From Vanilla planifolia (lineage: Eukaryota; Streptophyta; Magnoliopsida; Asparagales; Orchidaceae): a stretch of DNA of 64,000 nt. Under the pieces are notes generated by a model. It ran no database searches and had not been told where the DNA came from. It saw only the letters and a list, made by a program, of their open reading frames with translations. A program made the position numbers and the translations under genes. Below, piece by piece: positions 12,561-25,500 of this stretch (position 1 is the stretch's first letter; every line of letters starts with the position of its first letter). The DNA lies in contig CM043877.1 in the NCBI GenBank assembly GCA_023846275.1, positions 16,784,607-16,848,606 of the forward strand, in the 5' to 3' direction.

Positions 12561-14050
12561 CATTTGGTACCATATGATCCAATTCTCTTGCCTTTCTTTT
12601 TTTATTTTTGAAAATATTGTATATTTGTTTCAAACAAAAACCATGGAAAAAAAACTTAGTTCTTTTTAAAAAACACTTTTTCTATGCTTAATGTTTAAAA
12701 ATCATTTAATATAATAGAAGCAATTTAAAATTTTTATTATAAAATCACTTTTTAAAACAACTTTAAAATTTGAAATCTCATATAAATTTGAAAACTATCA
12801 TAATATTGGAAAAGAAAAAAGGATAATCTTTTTATTTGGAAACAATAAAACCTTTTAAATAATGTAGGGCTTACATTACTTTAAACAACTCAAAACTTAA
12901 GCAAAAAAATAAGGTTCTAGAACATGCTCATCTATTAAATAAAAGTATAGTACTAATGCAATAGCTACTCAATCGATAAGAAAAAAGATATCCTCTATGT
13001 TGAGTAAACTTGGTGTTATCACTCACTACTTTCCAATAACCTAGTGTTGAGTCTCTTGACTTAAAAATTTTAAGTCAAAAATATTTTGAACTAATTATCA
13101 TAGGCATAATGGCAAAATCATGTACAAATATATAAAGAATTACAACTTTGGACATGCTATATAGTAAGGCAATTTTCAAACATATAGCAAAGGCATATGA
13201 ATGTACAATATAAAAGAAACACCATCTTTTATGCATAACCTTTTTAATCTTTCATCTTTCTTTGAATTTTGGAATCAATTTAACCATTATAAAAGAACAA
13301 CAATTTTCATCTACAAGTTTTTATTCATTTTATCTTTTCATCTTATTGAATAACTAACATAAGATAATGCTTGTTTCATAACAAATTTTACTTATTATAA
13401 AACATGTACTTAAAGTAAACAACCCTAAAAAACAACTCCTTTGGCTCATCTCTGAAACCATCATTCTAGATTTATAATTGTTACTTTGAACAACCATTCA
13501 TCATTCTACATTTTTAATATTAGCTTTCTTTACCATTCTTATCTTTTTGTTTTCTTTTTTGAAACTATTATCATAAATAATATGGTCATATATAACATGT
13601 AAGTAAATAATCACTTCTCTTTCATATTTTTATCTTTACACATTTCTTTTTTAACACAAGTGACACAATATCTTGTTGTTTCTTTTCCTTTTATGACATT
13701 TATCATGACTAGCATGTTATTACATAGCTTTTAATTAAATTATCGTAAATGACATCATGCTCAGCAAGTCATGTGTTAAATCAAACATAGACAACATATC
13801 ATTACAAGCAAAGATAATAAGAATCCTCAAATTAACAATTTTAAATCGTTTCTTGAAGGCATTACACCTCTAATAAGCATCAAATCTCAAACATATATAT
13901 AGATAAAAAATTGCTTAAACTATTCACCAACTCTTGCTCTTATATCTATAAGCAAAATAGCAAGCAACCATATAAACATTTCATCCTCAAGTTGATTGGC
14001 CAAATTCTTTTCTAAATAAGTCAACTAACTTGTAATCAACAATACATTAA
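12561..14050. other. AT-rich sequence next to copia relic, nothing supported
   Basis: No gene or RNA is recognisable. The stretch lies at the 3' side of the minus-strand copia relic and may contain its unrecognisable 3' non-coding region or LTR. No matching second copy of this sequence was found near 17 kb. Confidence 0.35.
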
Positions 14051-16800
14051 TCATATGCATATACATGCAAAGTTTCCTACCTTGTTCTTGAGTAATGGTC
14101 ATGCCATGAATTAGATTTTCGAATGTGTAGATTTCTTTTTTCTAGGAATTGACATGTACCGGAGTTATTTTTTCTATCTATGCTAGAATTTGTAAAGTCT
14201 AAATCTATGTAACCTATAAAATCTCATGAAAGAGTACTTTTAAGGTATCATAAACCTAAGTTTATTATACCTTTTAAATATTTAAAGATTGATTTAATCA
14301 CTTTTAAATGATTTTCATTGGGATTTGCTTGGAATCTTGTGCATAAGACAACACTAAATAATATGTCTAGTTCACTTGTAGTGAGATATAATAAAGATCC
14401 AATAAGATCTCTATAAAGTTTTTGATTAATGGGTTTTTTTTATTTTATCTAAGTCTAAATGGATTGATTAATTCATTAGAATCTTTCTATATTTAATATT
14501 TTCATAATCAAATTTCTTGAATAATTTTTTTAAGTACTTAGTTTGAGAAATAAAAATCTCTTTTTTTTAATTACTTAATTTGTAATCCTAAGAAAAATTT
14601 CATCTCACCCATCATACTCATCTCAAACTCTCTTATCATTTATAAGTCACCAAATTCTTTACACATTTTTATTTGTACTTCCAAAAATTATGTCATCAAC
14701 ATAAACTTGTACAATCAACAAATGATCATTTAAAGATTTTAAGAATAATGTCGTATCTGCTTTTCTTTTCCTAAAATCACTTTCAACTAAATAATTGCTC
14801 AATATATGATACCATGCATATGGAGCTTGCTTAAGGCCATAAAGTGCCTTCTTAAGCTTATGCACATAATCATCATGTGTATTGGTCTCAAAACTAGAGG
14901 GTTATTTTACATACATATTTTCTTTTATTATTATATTTAAAAATATAATTTTTTTACATCCATTTGAAATAATTTAAATTTTGTATGACAAGAATATGCT
15001 CAAAGAAATGTAATGGCCACTAATCTTGCTACACATGCAAATGACTCTTCAAAATATATACCTTCAACTTGGTTGTAGCCCTTAGCAAAAAGCCTAGCTT
15101 TGTTTCTAATGATCACTCTATTTTTATCTAATTTATTTTTTTAATACCAATTTGGTTCCAATTACTTGTTGATCATTAAGCCTAGAAACTAATTTCTACA
15201 CTTTGTGTTTTCTCAAATTATTCTAATTCTTTATTGATTGCTTGAACCTAATAGTCATTCTTAAGTACATCTTTTTTAGATACTGGTTCTATGAAAGATA
15301 CAAATACACTATAATCAATTTCTTTGATAGAAGCTCTAATCTTAATTTCTTGATTAACATGTCCAATTATTAATTCCTTTGGATGTGTATCTTAATATCT
15401 TTAATCTTGAGGTAATTAATGACTAATCTCTTCTCCTTTTTTTTACTTTTATTTTTTTCTTTATCCTCTTTCAAATTTGAGTTTTCTAAAGACTTTATCT
15501 TTTCATTTAAATTTTTATTATTTTTTTCTTGAATAGACTCATCAAACATTACATGTACTGATTCCTCTATCTTTTAAGTATTTATGTTGTAAACTCTATA
15601 AGCTTTTCTAAGAAGAGTATACTAAGAAAATTCTTACACATGCTTTTTCATAAAAATTGTTTAAATTAGCTCTTTCAAAATTAGGAATGGTACATTTATA
15701 GCCAAAAAATGAAAGTAGTTAACATTTGATCTCTTATTTTTAAATAATTCATAAGAAGTTTTCTTAAGTATTGATCTTAAATTAATTCTATTTATTATAT
15801 AATAAGTCGTATCAATTGCTTCAACCCGAAAGTACTTTGATAGATTGTATTTAACCAACATTGTTTTACCCATCTCTACTAATATTATATTCTTTCTTTC
15901 TATAATCTCATTTTGTTGAGGTGTATAAAGACATATAAATTGATGTCTTATTTCTTACCCTTATAATAATTATAGAAATCATCATTCTTAAATTCATTAC
16001 TATTATCACTTTAAATACAAATTAATTTGAGATTAGCTTATCTTTCTATCTCTTTTATCAAATTATTAAAATTTTTAAATATCTCACTTTTACTCTTAAG
16101 AAAAATAATCCAAGTATATCTAGAGAAATCATCAACAATTATAAATCCATATCTCTTTTCACCTAAACTCAAAAGTTGTATTAGTCCAAAAAGATCTAAA
16201 TAAACTATATCTAAAGGTCTACTAAGGGTAAGTCATTTTTTGTTTATAAGAAGATTTAACTTGCTTTCCTTTTTGACATGATTCACACATTTTCAAACTA
16301 GTTTTGTTTGGTTTAGGAAGACCTCTAACCATATCTAACTTTTTTTAAGGTTGAATAACTTACATGACCTAGTCTTCTATGTCATAAATTATTTTTATTT
16401 GAATGTATAACAAGACATTCTATTCCACTAGTTTCAAGTTGATCAATTTCTTCTTCCAACAAATAATACTTGATCATATTTTAATATTTTGTAATACTGA
16501 GCATCAAAATTAACAAAGTAATTATTGTCACATAATTGACTAATACTAATCAAATTAAATTCTAATTCATCAACTAAGAAAACATTTGAATGTGTCAAAA
16601 TTAAGCATGCATATCTTATTAATTTCAATTATCTTCTTCTTAGAGTTGTCTCATAATATTATCCACCTATTTACTCCACGTTTTATTAATACAAACTTTA
16701 ATCGATCTCCGATCATATGTCTTGAGCATCCACTATCCAACACCCAAGAGCTAAATCTTGATCTTTTTTCTTTATGTATGACTACATAAATTATAAAAGT
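14051..16800 (-). pseudogene. Ty1/copia retrotransposon relic (protease to RNase H)
   Basis: Reading the minus strand from 16800: SWVLDSGCSRHMIGD (about 16690-16760) is a copia protease with intact DSG. ELEFNLISISQLCD (16500-16570) is the gag-pre-integrase domain. Integrase follows at about 15650-16300, decayed. [16 protein letters not shown] and FKLFQMDVKKLYF (about 14950-15130) begin RT. KKALYGLKQAPYAWY and IVQVYVDDIIFGSTNKN (14659-14865) carry the RT core with intact YVDD. EFEMSMMGE follows at about 14610. SLLYLTTSELDILFSV and KSIFKYLKG (14270-14420) plus NNSGTCQFL (about 14140) are the RT-RNase H segment. Frameshifts, stops and small deletions occur throughout. No LTR pair, PBS or gag was recognised. 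This is a dead element. Its RT is closest in wording to the element at 47-53 kb (shared FEMSMMGE), so both probably belong to one lineage. Confidence 0.87.
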
Positions 16801-17300
16801 TTAACTTAGTAATCATAAAATGTAGTTTTTATTTTACTTAATTTGTATGTTTTCTAATACATAAAATTTCTAAGTATATTATTTCTAACTTATGAATATT
16901 TTCAATACATCATATCTTTACACCACGATTATGAAAACCTCTTATATTAATTTTTATATTTTCTAACCTTAAGAATTCAAGCAAGTTTTAGTTAAGTGCT
17001 TAAATTAAATAACAAAAACATAGTTAATATTAGATAAATAATTAAATAAAACTAGCATAATTGTTGTGTGCATGATTATAAAAGCACACTCATTCGATTA
17101 AATGCAAAGAAATTAAAATATGCTTATTTAACTAATTATTAAAAATATAAATAAGATAATTTATGAATAAATTTTAAGGATATTTTAGATTTGCACATCA
17201 TTATACTTATGCCTAACAAATAAAAAACACGTACACTAGTTTTTATGCTTAGAGCGTAGTTCTTCTTTATTTACTAGCGGCCAACATAATAACGAAAAGT
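16801..17300. other. AT-rich spacer between copia relic and lipoxygenase
   Basis: No gene is recognisable. The stretch lies beyond the 5' side of the copia relic and the 3' end of the lipoxygenase, and it marks a sharp change from AT-rich to GC-rich DNA at about 17.33 kb. Confidence 0.5.
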
Positions 17301-17314
17301 ACAAACATGGGAGC

Positions 17315-17320
17315 TTTATT
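17315..17320 (-). terminator. Candidate poly(A) signal of lipoxygenase
   Basis: AATAAA on the minus strand, 111 nt beyond the TGA stop. This is a normal distance for a plant 3' UTR. It is the only perfect AATAAA I noted in the first 120 nt after the stop. Confidence 0.55.
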
Positions 17321-17431
17321 TTACACAACAGAGATCGCACTGCGAAGTGAGCTGTGCTTCCCATATTTGTTGTTCATCTAGCACTCATCCCTCACCTGAG
17401 CCGCCCATGGCGGCGGTAACAATTTCCCACA

Positions 17432-20400
17432 TCAGATGCTTATACTATTGGGAATGCCCTTCCCCGTGAGCCCGGTTTCACCGTAGGGCGAAAGCAGAGT
17501 ATAGCTCAGCTTGACATCCCCACCGCGGTTCTTCAAGCTCCTGTCGTTATTCAAGTCTGCAATCCTCTTTTCCACCTCCTTCAACCTATTCCCGAAACTA
17601 TTCAGTGCCTTAAGTGCCTTGTCCTCGCTCGTCCACTCCTTGCTCGCCCTCTGCCCCAGGTACAATTCGTCCGATGCATGGGTCGACAGAATCTCCAGAA
17701 CGGAGATCTCCAGGATGGCCTGCAACTGGCCTGTGATGGTCTTTAGAAACACCTTGTCGGGGTTCTTCTTCAGCTCCTCGTAGTCGGCCGTGCCGACCTC
17801 CGGCATGAACTGCCGGCTCAAGCTTGGCCGGTTCGGGAGGTAACCGCCGTAGGGGTACTGCCCGAAGTTGACGGCGGCGTGCATGGCGGAGGCGATCCAG
17901 ATGAGGGTGGAGCAGATGTTGATGAGGATGGGGACGGAGGTCAGCTGCGGCCACCATGGCTCGTTCTTCTTGTCGGCATGGCCGACCTCGCGTGCTTCGG
18001 TCCACCAGGCTTGGAGCTCGGGGTCGGCAAGGACGTCTCTATCGGTGGGGTAGTAGATGGAGCAGTAGTCGGTGACCCACTGCTCGATGGCGGACCAAAT
18101 AGCGAGGCCGTCGACGGCGTAGGGGTAGTCCTTGATCAAGAGCTTCAGCCCGTTCGGGTACGATGGGTCCTCCACTGCCATTCCCCTGTAATTCAAAAAT
18201 AAAAAAAAAATGAAAACTTTTGTTGACGAACCCCAAAATGGATTGTTGATATGATAGGGCTTTGTTACCTCTTGAGGAGATCGGCCGGGAGAGACTGTTC
18301 GGTGAACTTCCAGGACTTGTATACGACGGAGGACATCTCCATGGCATAACTGGAAGGGAAGACGGAAAACTCGATGATGCCGCCGGCGTTGACGAGCGCC
18401 TGGCGAGCGAGGGCGTTGATATTCATAGTGTCGCGGAAGTGTGGAACGATGAGCTTGTGGATGGGATGCATCGCACTCAGGTGCCGATTCGTCGAAATCA
18501 CGAAGGGCTCCATCACCGCATGAGTCCGCAGCCTGAAGAAGCAGAAGCAGTGGCATTTTCAGCAAACAGGAAAAGATCTTTTTTTTGAAATAACGATAGG
18601 AAGAAAAACATGGGACGGCACCAATGGCTGATGAGTTGGTGGACGCCATAGTCGTTCACGGCGACGAAGCCCTTCGCGAGTTGCCATATTGAGAGCTCCA
18701 CGCCGGAGTCTGCGGGGGTGTACACCGTGCTCACGGCGCCATGCTCTTCACCTTCGGGGTGCGGCAGGCTGAGCTCGATTGCTACCGGCTTGAGCGTGTC
18801 GTCCTCTCGGAGGAAGAACATGGTTCTTGTGGCGTAGACTTTGCTTTTGGTGGAGTTGATTCGTGTCAAGTAGGGCATAAGCGTGTCATGATAGTCGAGA
18901 ATGAAGAGCCTGCCGCTTTCCACAGCCTGCATATCGCAAATATGGAAATCCATTAGTAGGCTTAGAGCTTGCTATAGTTTAAAGTTATACAAGTTACTTG
19001 TTCAGCTGTGAGCCCGCTAAGGTTCTTCTCGATATGCTCTGGCGTAATCTTGCTGCTCTGATCTCCATATTTGACCGAATCTAGCTTGCTGGTCGGTGGA
19101 AATTCCTTCAAAATGTAGCAAACAGTGAACTTTCTGCTGTGTTTTCCTTTTTAAAAGGAAGGACCTTTGGCAGAACTAATATTACCGTGAGCCTTTCGAT
19201 GATGAGGGGGTTGACGCCGGCAAGGGTTTCTCTTGCGAACTCATCGTCGGTCCTCCACAGCCATTTGTCGTCTACGGATCAGAGATTCTCAGACACAAAT
19301 CTAAACTTGGAGCGAGACGAGAAATAAGTGGATAACTAACCGTGGATAATTAGGGGCATGGGGAACTTGAGAATGCCCATCTGACCCTGGGATGGTGTGA
19401 GAAATGTCTTCAGCATCTCAAACGGAATGGTTTGGACCAAGGCCTGAACCTGCGGAATGTCGGGAAGCGGCAGCCCGCCTTCGTAGAGCTTGAGAATGTC
19501 TTCGAAACTGTTAAACGTATTGGATGTACCGTTGAATACGGCTTGGAGAAGAGGGAGCAGAGACTTCGCCACGGCCTTGAGGGAATAAGTCAGGAAATCT
19601 GACATCTTGAGATGTCCAAAGCGCTCGTCTCTCGGCACGTATATGTTGAGGTCCAGCGACCACAGCCTGCTCTCGCTCTTTGGATCTGCGCACAACATTG
19701 CTCACACGAGGTCAAAATTCTATTTTGAAGAAGCGCTTGTTCGATTTTTCACTTACCTGACTTGGTCGGAGGGCGACCGGTCTTCCCGCGCCGGGGGTAG
19801 GGGTACTCGGCCGAGCCACCGAGTATGGGGCGCGCAAGGCTGGCGCTCTGGTCAGGGTTACCGAGGTCGTTGTAGTAAGCGTAGTTGTAGATCCGATCAG
19901 ATTCTTTTAGCTCACGGTTCACGTCGTCTCCTCTAAGATGAAGCAGCTCTTCCTGCCTGTACGGCCGCAGAGGCCCGGGGGTGTCTTTGGGCAAGTATGG
20001 CTGCAATTTAATCCGCCTTATGATCAATTGAGAACGAAACGAAGAAAGGGAGAAGGTAAGAGAAGAGGAAGTCGACGATTACGTCGTTGGCGAAGAAGAC
20101 TCGGTCGTAGGTGTAATTCGACACGTTATAGACCCATGAGTTGCAGTCAAAGTGGATGCGGCCTTTGCCGGGATAGTCGTCGATGGTTATAGACTTGAGA
20201 AAGAACTCAGCCAGGTGGCGGTTCTTGACAATGACCGCTCCAGGAATCCCCTGATCCGCCTTCAAAATAAAGGTCACTCCGAAGGTCGTCTCCCCTGCGG
20301 TGAGGCTTGGAAGGAGAGGAATCAGCGGCGGCTCGAGATACGCCGGATCGCCCACCACCCCTCTGTTCCCGTTATCTGTCACAAACGTTGCAAAGGTGAA

Positions 20401-20636
20401 ATTTTAATTCCTTAAGATGCGAATTTTTTAGTCGATGGAGTAGACGACGGACTGGGATCTCCAACGGTGGAGCTGACGAGCTGGACGGAGACTTGCTGTC
20501 CGAGAAAGTCTTGGATGCTGCTAACGACGGAGGCGCCAAAGTTGTTGAAGTCAAGCACGTTTTTGTCCATGAGGACGACATGGCCTTTCACCTTGGTTCC
20601 GCCGTTCAGGAGGCTGCCGATCGCATGGCCGATCAT
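17432..20636 (-). CDS. LOX: Linoleate 9S-lipoxygenase-like protein (type-1, cytosolic), nine exons
   Basis: Iron dioxygenase that adds O2 to linoleic or linolenic acid to make hydroperoxides for oxylipin synthesis. Exons on the minus strand: 20636-20453, 20375-20083, 20000-19757, 19685-19341, 19271-19186, 19105-18998, 18926-18622, 18532-18269, 18185-17432. All eight introns are GT-AG and 69-89 bp. The joined frame is open for 860 codons plus TGA, a normal family length. The PLAT/LH2 domain covers about residues 40-160 and the catalytic domain about 170-860. Iron ligands are His521, His526, His712, Asn716 and the C-terminal Ile860 (motifs [34 protein letters not shown]). Ala564 (NINALAR) is the residue typical of S-specific enzymes. 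Arg729 matches the substrate-binding Arg of soybean LOX-1. Ser578-Val579 sits where 9-LOXs usually have Thr-Val and 13-LOXs often have a Phe. There is no transit peptide, so a cytosolic enzyme is expected. The start at 20636 is preferred because the TATA box abuts the upstream in-frame ATG (20708). 9-regiospecificity is inferred. Confidence 0.96.
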
Positions 20637-20708
20637 CTTGGTTGACTTCGAAGTAGTTGCCACTTCAGTAAAGATGAGGTGGTGATCTCTGGTTTGGGGA
20701 AAGGGCAT

Positions 20709-20715
20709 TTATATA
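20709..20715 (-). promoter_or_regulatory. TATA box of lipoxygenase
   Basis: TATATAA in the context CTATATAAATG on the minus strand. Transcription would be expected to start about 25-32 nt downstream, near 20680, giving a 5' UTR of about 45 nt before the ATG at 20636. The ATG at 20706-20708 directly abuts the box and would not be in the mRNA. The chosen ATG has A at -3 (aagATG). Confidence 0.75.
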
Positions 20716-21903
20716 GCTCAGCCTGAACGGGAGGGATGATTGATATTTTAATTAATAAAAAATCGTGAACAACGTGGTCAGTTTCTTATAATGCATTATT
20801 AGCTGTCCTTTATTTTTCTATTGTAAAGTGATAATTGATCATTTTTAAAAAATATTTTTAGTTATCTATAAGTATGGAGGAGAAATATTTTTCAATTATA
20901 TCATGCATTTTTAGCACTTTGAAAAAATGTTTTAGATGAATGTACACTTATCTGCCATGACAATTACATTTAAAAAAAAATATGTTTTATAATAATTTTT
21001 AAGATGAATTTTTAAAAATGGTTTAAAAAAAGAATAAATATGTTAGAAAAAGAGTTTTTTTTTTTTTACTATGAGTAAATCTTCAAATGGAATGCTCTAA
21101 AATGTTGTACTTTTAAAAAAGGACCAAATATCTCTTTTAATATGTAATTTGAGTGTTTCAGATTTTTTTGAATTATAAAGGCACAAATAATTATTTTTTA
21201 GAGTCCATAATAAAAAAAATCTAAAGTAAAAAATATTTTAAACTATTAAAGAAAAAAACATAATATGAATAATAAATTTTAACAAAAATAATTTGATGAA
21301 GAAAAAAAAAAGACATGAATTAGTTGTAAATTGTAACATGGAACAGATTATTTTATGAGCTCATTAGTCTTTTTACCTAATTTGGGAGATGGTTTTTTTT
21401 GTTTGTTATAATCTTTATAGTTGCTAAGCATTTTTCAAACATATTAGTTATGTAGGTTAACAATACATAATTTTAGTAGAAAGAATTATTTATGCAAAGA
21501 GGCAAAATAAATAAATATTTATATAACCAAATATAAAAGAATTTATTCTCCAAAATTTACAATATTTGTAAATCTTGGAGTTTTTCAAGTTCTTGAATAG
21601 GGTATGGCCCTCGAGCTTGAAATTATATATCTAATTTGTATGTATAATTACACTTTTAATATGGATAAAATTTCTCATTATGTGTATGTGTGCAAAGAAT
21701 TTTTTTGTAAATTTTAAAAATTTATGAATTTTAGAAAGAAGAATATTAAGAGAGATTATATTTATATATTTAAATTATGTTAAGCTAATTAAACTTAATT
21801 AAGGGAACTATCCCAAGCAAACTACCTTATCAACTCCTTATTTGAATAGTTTTGTTGGAAGGCAACTCGAGAGGAACAAAGAAAGGAAGAAATCATAGAA
21901 AAT

Positions 21904-21905
<2 letters not shown>
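20716..21905. other. AT-rich upstream region of lipoxygenase
   Basis: Beyond the first 40 bp the sequence becomes very AT-rich with long A and T runs and no open frame of note. It presumably contains whatever upstream control the lipoxygenase has, but no specific element could be supported. Confidence 0.4.

Positions 21906-21948
<43 letters not shown>
21906..21948. repeat. (GA)n microsatellite, 43 bp
   Basis: A pure GA/AG dinucleotide run followed by gttgagagttgag. It lies about 1.2 kb upstream of the lipoxygenase promoter. GA tracts are common near plant 5' regions, but no gene starts here. Confidence 0.95.
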
Positions 21949-21950
<2 letters not shown>

Positions 21951-22550
21951 GAGAGTTGAGTTAGTGAGAAAGAAAAAAAATAAAAGAAAAAAGTTTGAAA
22001 TTTAAAAAGTACTAAAATGAGGAAAAGAAACAAGATAATTGTCCTTAGTATAGTTTTTTTTTATTTTAAATTTGTGCATCTTTGAAAAATAGGTAAGATT
22101 TAATTTATTAGTTAAATAAGCCTAAGCATGATCCTAAAGAGGTGTAGTTTTATTTTGAATTAGATTTCATTGTAGTTGATATAAAATAATGGTTTTTGTA
22201 TGAATAAATAATTAAATCATATATTTATGTTAAAAAGATGTTTGAACTATTTGATTTGTATTTGTATTAATAGATGGGATTAATGTTAGATTATAAGTCA
22301 TATAAGTTACGTAAATGATATGCATGTAATAAGTTTTAGGCCTAAACACAAAGATATGACATTCATCAACATTGAGTTCAAAATCAAATCAGTAAAGATA
22401 CAAAAAAGGTTGAACCTTTTAAAATACTAATGAATCAAACTTTCAATGTCAATGGGTTAATCAACCTATTAAAACTAGGAATCGAGCACAAGTTGAAATG
22501 AATGGATCAAATCCAACATAGGCAATAGCTCAAACTAACCACAAATAACA

Positions 22551-22570
22551 TATATATATATATATATATA
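22551..22570. repeat. (TA)10 microsatellite
   Basis: Ten uninterrupted TA units in otherwise ordinary AT-rich DNA. Confidence 0.9.
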
Positions 22571-25500
22571 GTAGAACACATAGAAATATGATTCACAAAA
22601 GCCAAATCGAACGAATATCAAACCCAAATTATGTTTACATAAAAATTAACAACCTTAGACTAATACATGAGTGAGAAAAGCTTGTCATTAGGGATACAAT
22701 GATAGAGAAAAGAGAGTGGTTTGAATATTTTTTTTGGGGTGGTGTGACAGTATTTGTATTAGTCATAATGGGTTATGATCATAATGGTGAGAATGGTTTA
22801 TGGGATGGTAAAGGGTGAACACAAGAAAATTTATAAAAAAAGGGAAAAGAAGGAACTAAGAGAACTCTAAACTAATCAAAGATAAATTTAAAAACAAAAT
22901 CTAGAATAAAAAGTGCAAAATTTTCAAAAAGTTATTAGATGTAATGAAATAACTTAGATAGTGATCTCTACTTTTAAACCTCATACTCAGCCTTCTAAAG
23001 ACACTATCAGAATCACATCAAGAAAATTTTACTTCTAAAGGACAAAATTCATGTACACTTAAAGAATGTTTGGTAAAAAAATATTCAAAATAATATAATT
23101 ATAATGAATCTTATATTTCCTATATATAGAGTTGAATCTTATGAGTGGAAGACTCATAATTAATGTAAAATCACAAGTGATAAAAATACAAGTGCAAAAT
23201 GAAGGTCCTCCTCTATATAGAGCTCTCATATAATTGAAGAGATCTTTTATATAAGATGGAACTAATATATTAATATATAAAAATGACTAATATGTCATAC
23301 ATAAAGAGAATAAAAAAATAAAATGTGATGGGTGATAATCAACAAGGAGAGTTAACCCAACTGATCAACCCACTCATATAAGCCAGTCCAAAAGAATGAT
23401 GTCGACTAACAGATTGGTGATCGTAATGAAGAGGTCATGTGATAATCGATATAAACCATGAAAGACAAAAGCTACATGAGGTGGTGAATTGTAGTGTTTA
23501 AAATCATAAACCTTCTATAATATTCTCTTCAAATAAAAGATGTCATTTGATTGAGATAGGTTGAAAATAAAATAAAACATCAAAAGTAAAAAAAAATAAA
23601 AAATAAAGAGAATTAAATAAAGCTATGAACAATTAAAAGAAAACTTAAGTCTAATACTTAAAAATATTTAATTTAATTTAGAAAACTATAAATAATTAAG
23701 GCTTTAACAATTTTTAACACAATATTTAAACTCAACAAAATGATAGAATCAACAATAAATAAATTACTAATTACATTTTGTAAACAATTACAACGAATGA
23801 GGTTAAGTAAATTTAGAGAAAAACTAGAAAATATAAATAAATAAGACAATGATTTTTTAGATAGTTCAGCCTAGTTAATGCCTATGTCCATCCTCAGTTA
23901 ATTCGACCAGGCTTCATTGACAAAATTATTTTCTTTTGTTACAGCATGTAGCAATAAAATCCTTACAAAAAACTAGTGCTCAAATGAGACACAAACAATA
24001 AGAAAAATAACTAATTATTTAAAGATTAAGCTTCTATTAATTTTGCTTTACACAAACTTAATACCTCAAATCTTCTTTCACGTTTTGTGGCACAATCCAA
24101 TGCAAATGTTGAATACCAAAACAATAGTGATTAATTAATAAAAAAATAAAATGCAAACTAATTCTTTTACTCCAATAAGAAAAACTGTGAAATACACAAC
24201 TCGCTCCTCAACCTTTAAGTTCTTTACTCAAAAATATGAATCTTATAATTTTTAATCATTTATTCTTAGTTTTGTAAAATTAAACACTTATTTATACTAA
24301 ATATAATCCCAAACATAAATTTGAAGCAATAAATTCTTAAAAAGGATCTAAAAATAATTAAAAACAATCATTATACTTCTAGGATATAGATTGTAATAGT
24401 ACATCAAGAACATCATATCATGTGAGTAAGATCCATATTATTTTCATTCCAACCATTAATTAGCTTAAAATACTAAAATATCAAACATGTCTTTCATGAA
24501 ATTTGTATTGTACTATACAAACATGACACATAGAGACATCAAATAAATGTAATACATGGATCGCTAATTGTACGATAATGTAAAAAATAAAATATCAAAT
24601 AAATTTTAAAAAAACCATCATATTTATATGATAAACCTTATTATATTAGTATGACAGCAAATGCTGTGAAATCGATCATATTATAAGTATGATACAAAAA
24701 TCCTCTTAATATGACATGTAATATATATTGAGTGATGAACATATTCTTACAATATAATTATCATATTAGTATGATGACAAGTTTATATTTAACAATAATC
24801 ATATAGGGCTAATGCATTAAATTGTTCTCATATGTCCATAAAACTTCTTAAATAATTAAACATACTAATGTGATATTATTATCATTATAGTACATCAATG
24901 AAGAATTTGAAAATATATAAACTAAAGTTTCAATACTAATCGTGCTAGTCTAATGCACAAATTGTCTTAATACTAAAATGAAAAATTCAAAAAATATATA
25001 AAATGATAATTTTAATATTGAATGTACTAACATAATGCACAACTCGTCCTAATACTTGATAAAAACTCAAGAGTTTGATTGTATACTTATACAATAAATC
25101 TATTGTACATGTACGACATTGAAGCATAATAATTTAATTATGTACAAGTACAATGCATAAATTTTGTATTGTATGATAATAAAAGTGTAAACAAAATATA
25201 GATGTACTTTTATGATACAATGATCATATTAGTATATACTGTAATTGCAAAAGTAACTTAAGTGTTATAGACATAGATATATTACAGAAAACATTTGTAT
25301 TATATAACATTACGTAAAAATAAAAACTTAAGTAAAAAATCAATGGTATAAAAAAGAAATAATTGTACATAGTTGATCTTAACCAAATCACAAAAATTGA
25401 AAAAAAATGAATGTACACATATAAAGTAAGCTTTGTACAATATGAATTGAAAGAAAACTCAATTCTCAATAATTACAAAAAAGAACCATACAAAGCGATA

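Noticed and set aside
17610..18202. Long open frames on both strands within the last lipoxygenase exon
   Set aside because: GC-rich coding DNA creates open shadow frames. Only the frame ending GIPNSISI carries the LOX motifs.
18513..18953. Separate 146-codon protein on the minus strand
   Set aside because: It is exon 7 of the lipoxygenase read through into its intron. The splice sites at 18926 and 18622 explain it fully.
20437..20708. Lipoxygenase starting at the ATG at 20708
   Set aside because: That ATG directly abuts the TATA box and would precede the transcription start. The 24 extra residues do not resemble a transit peptide.
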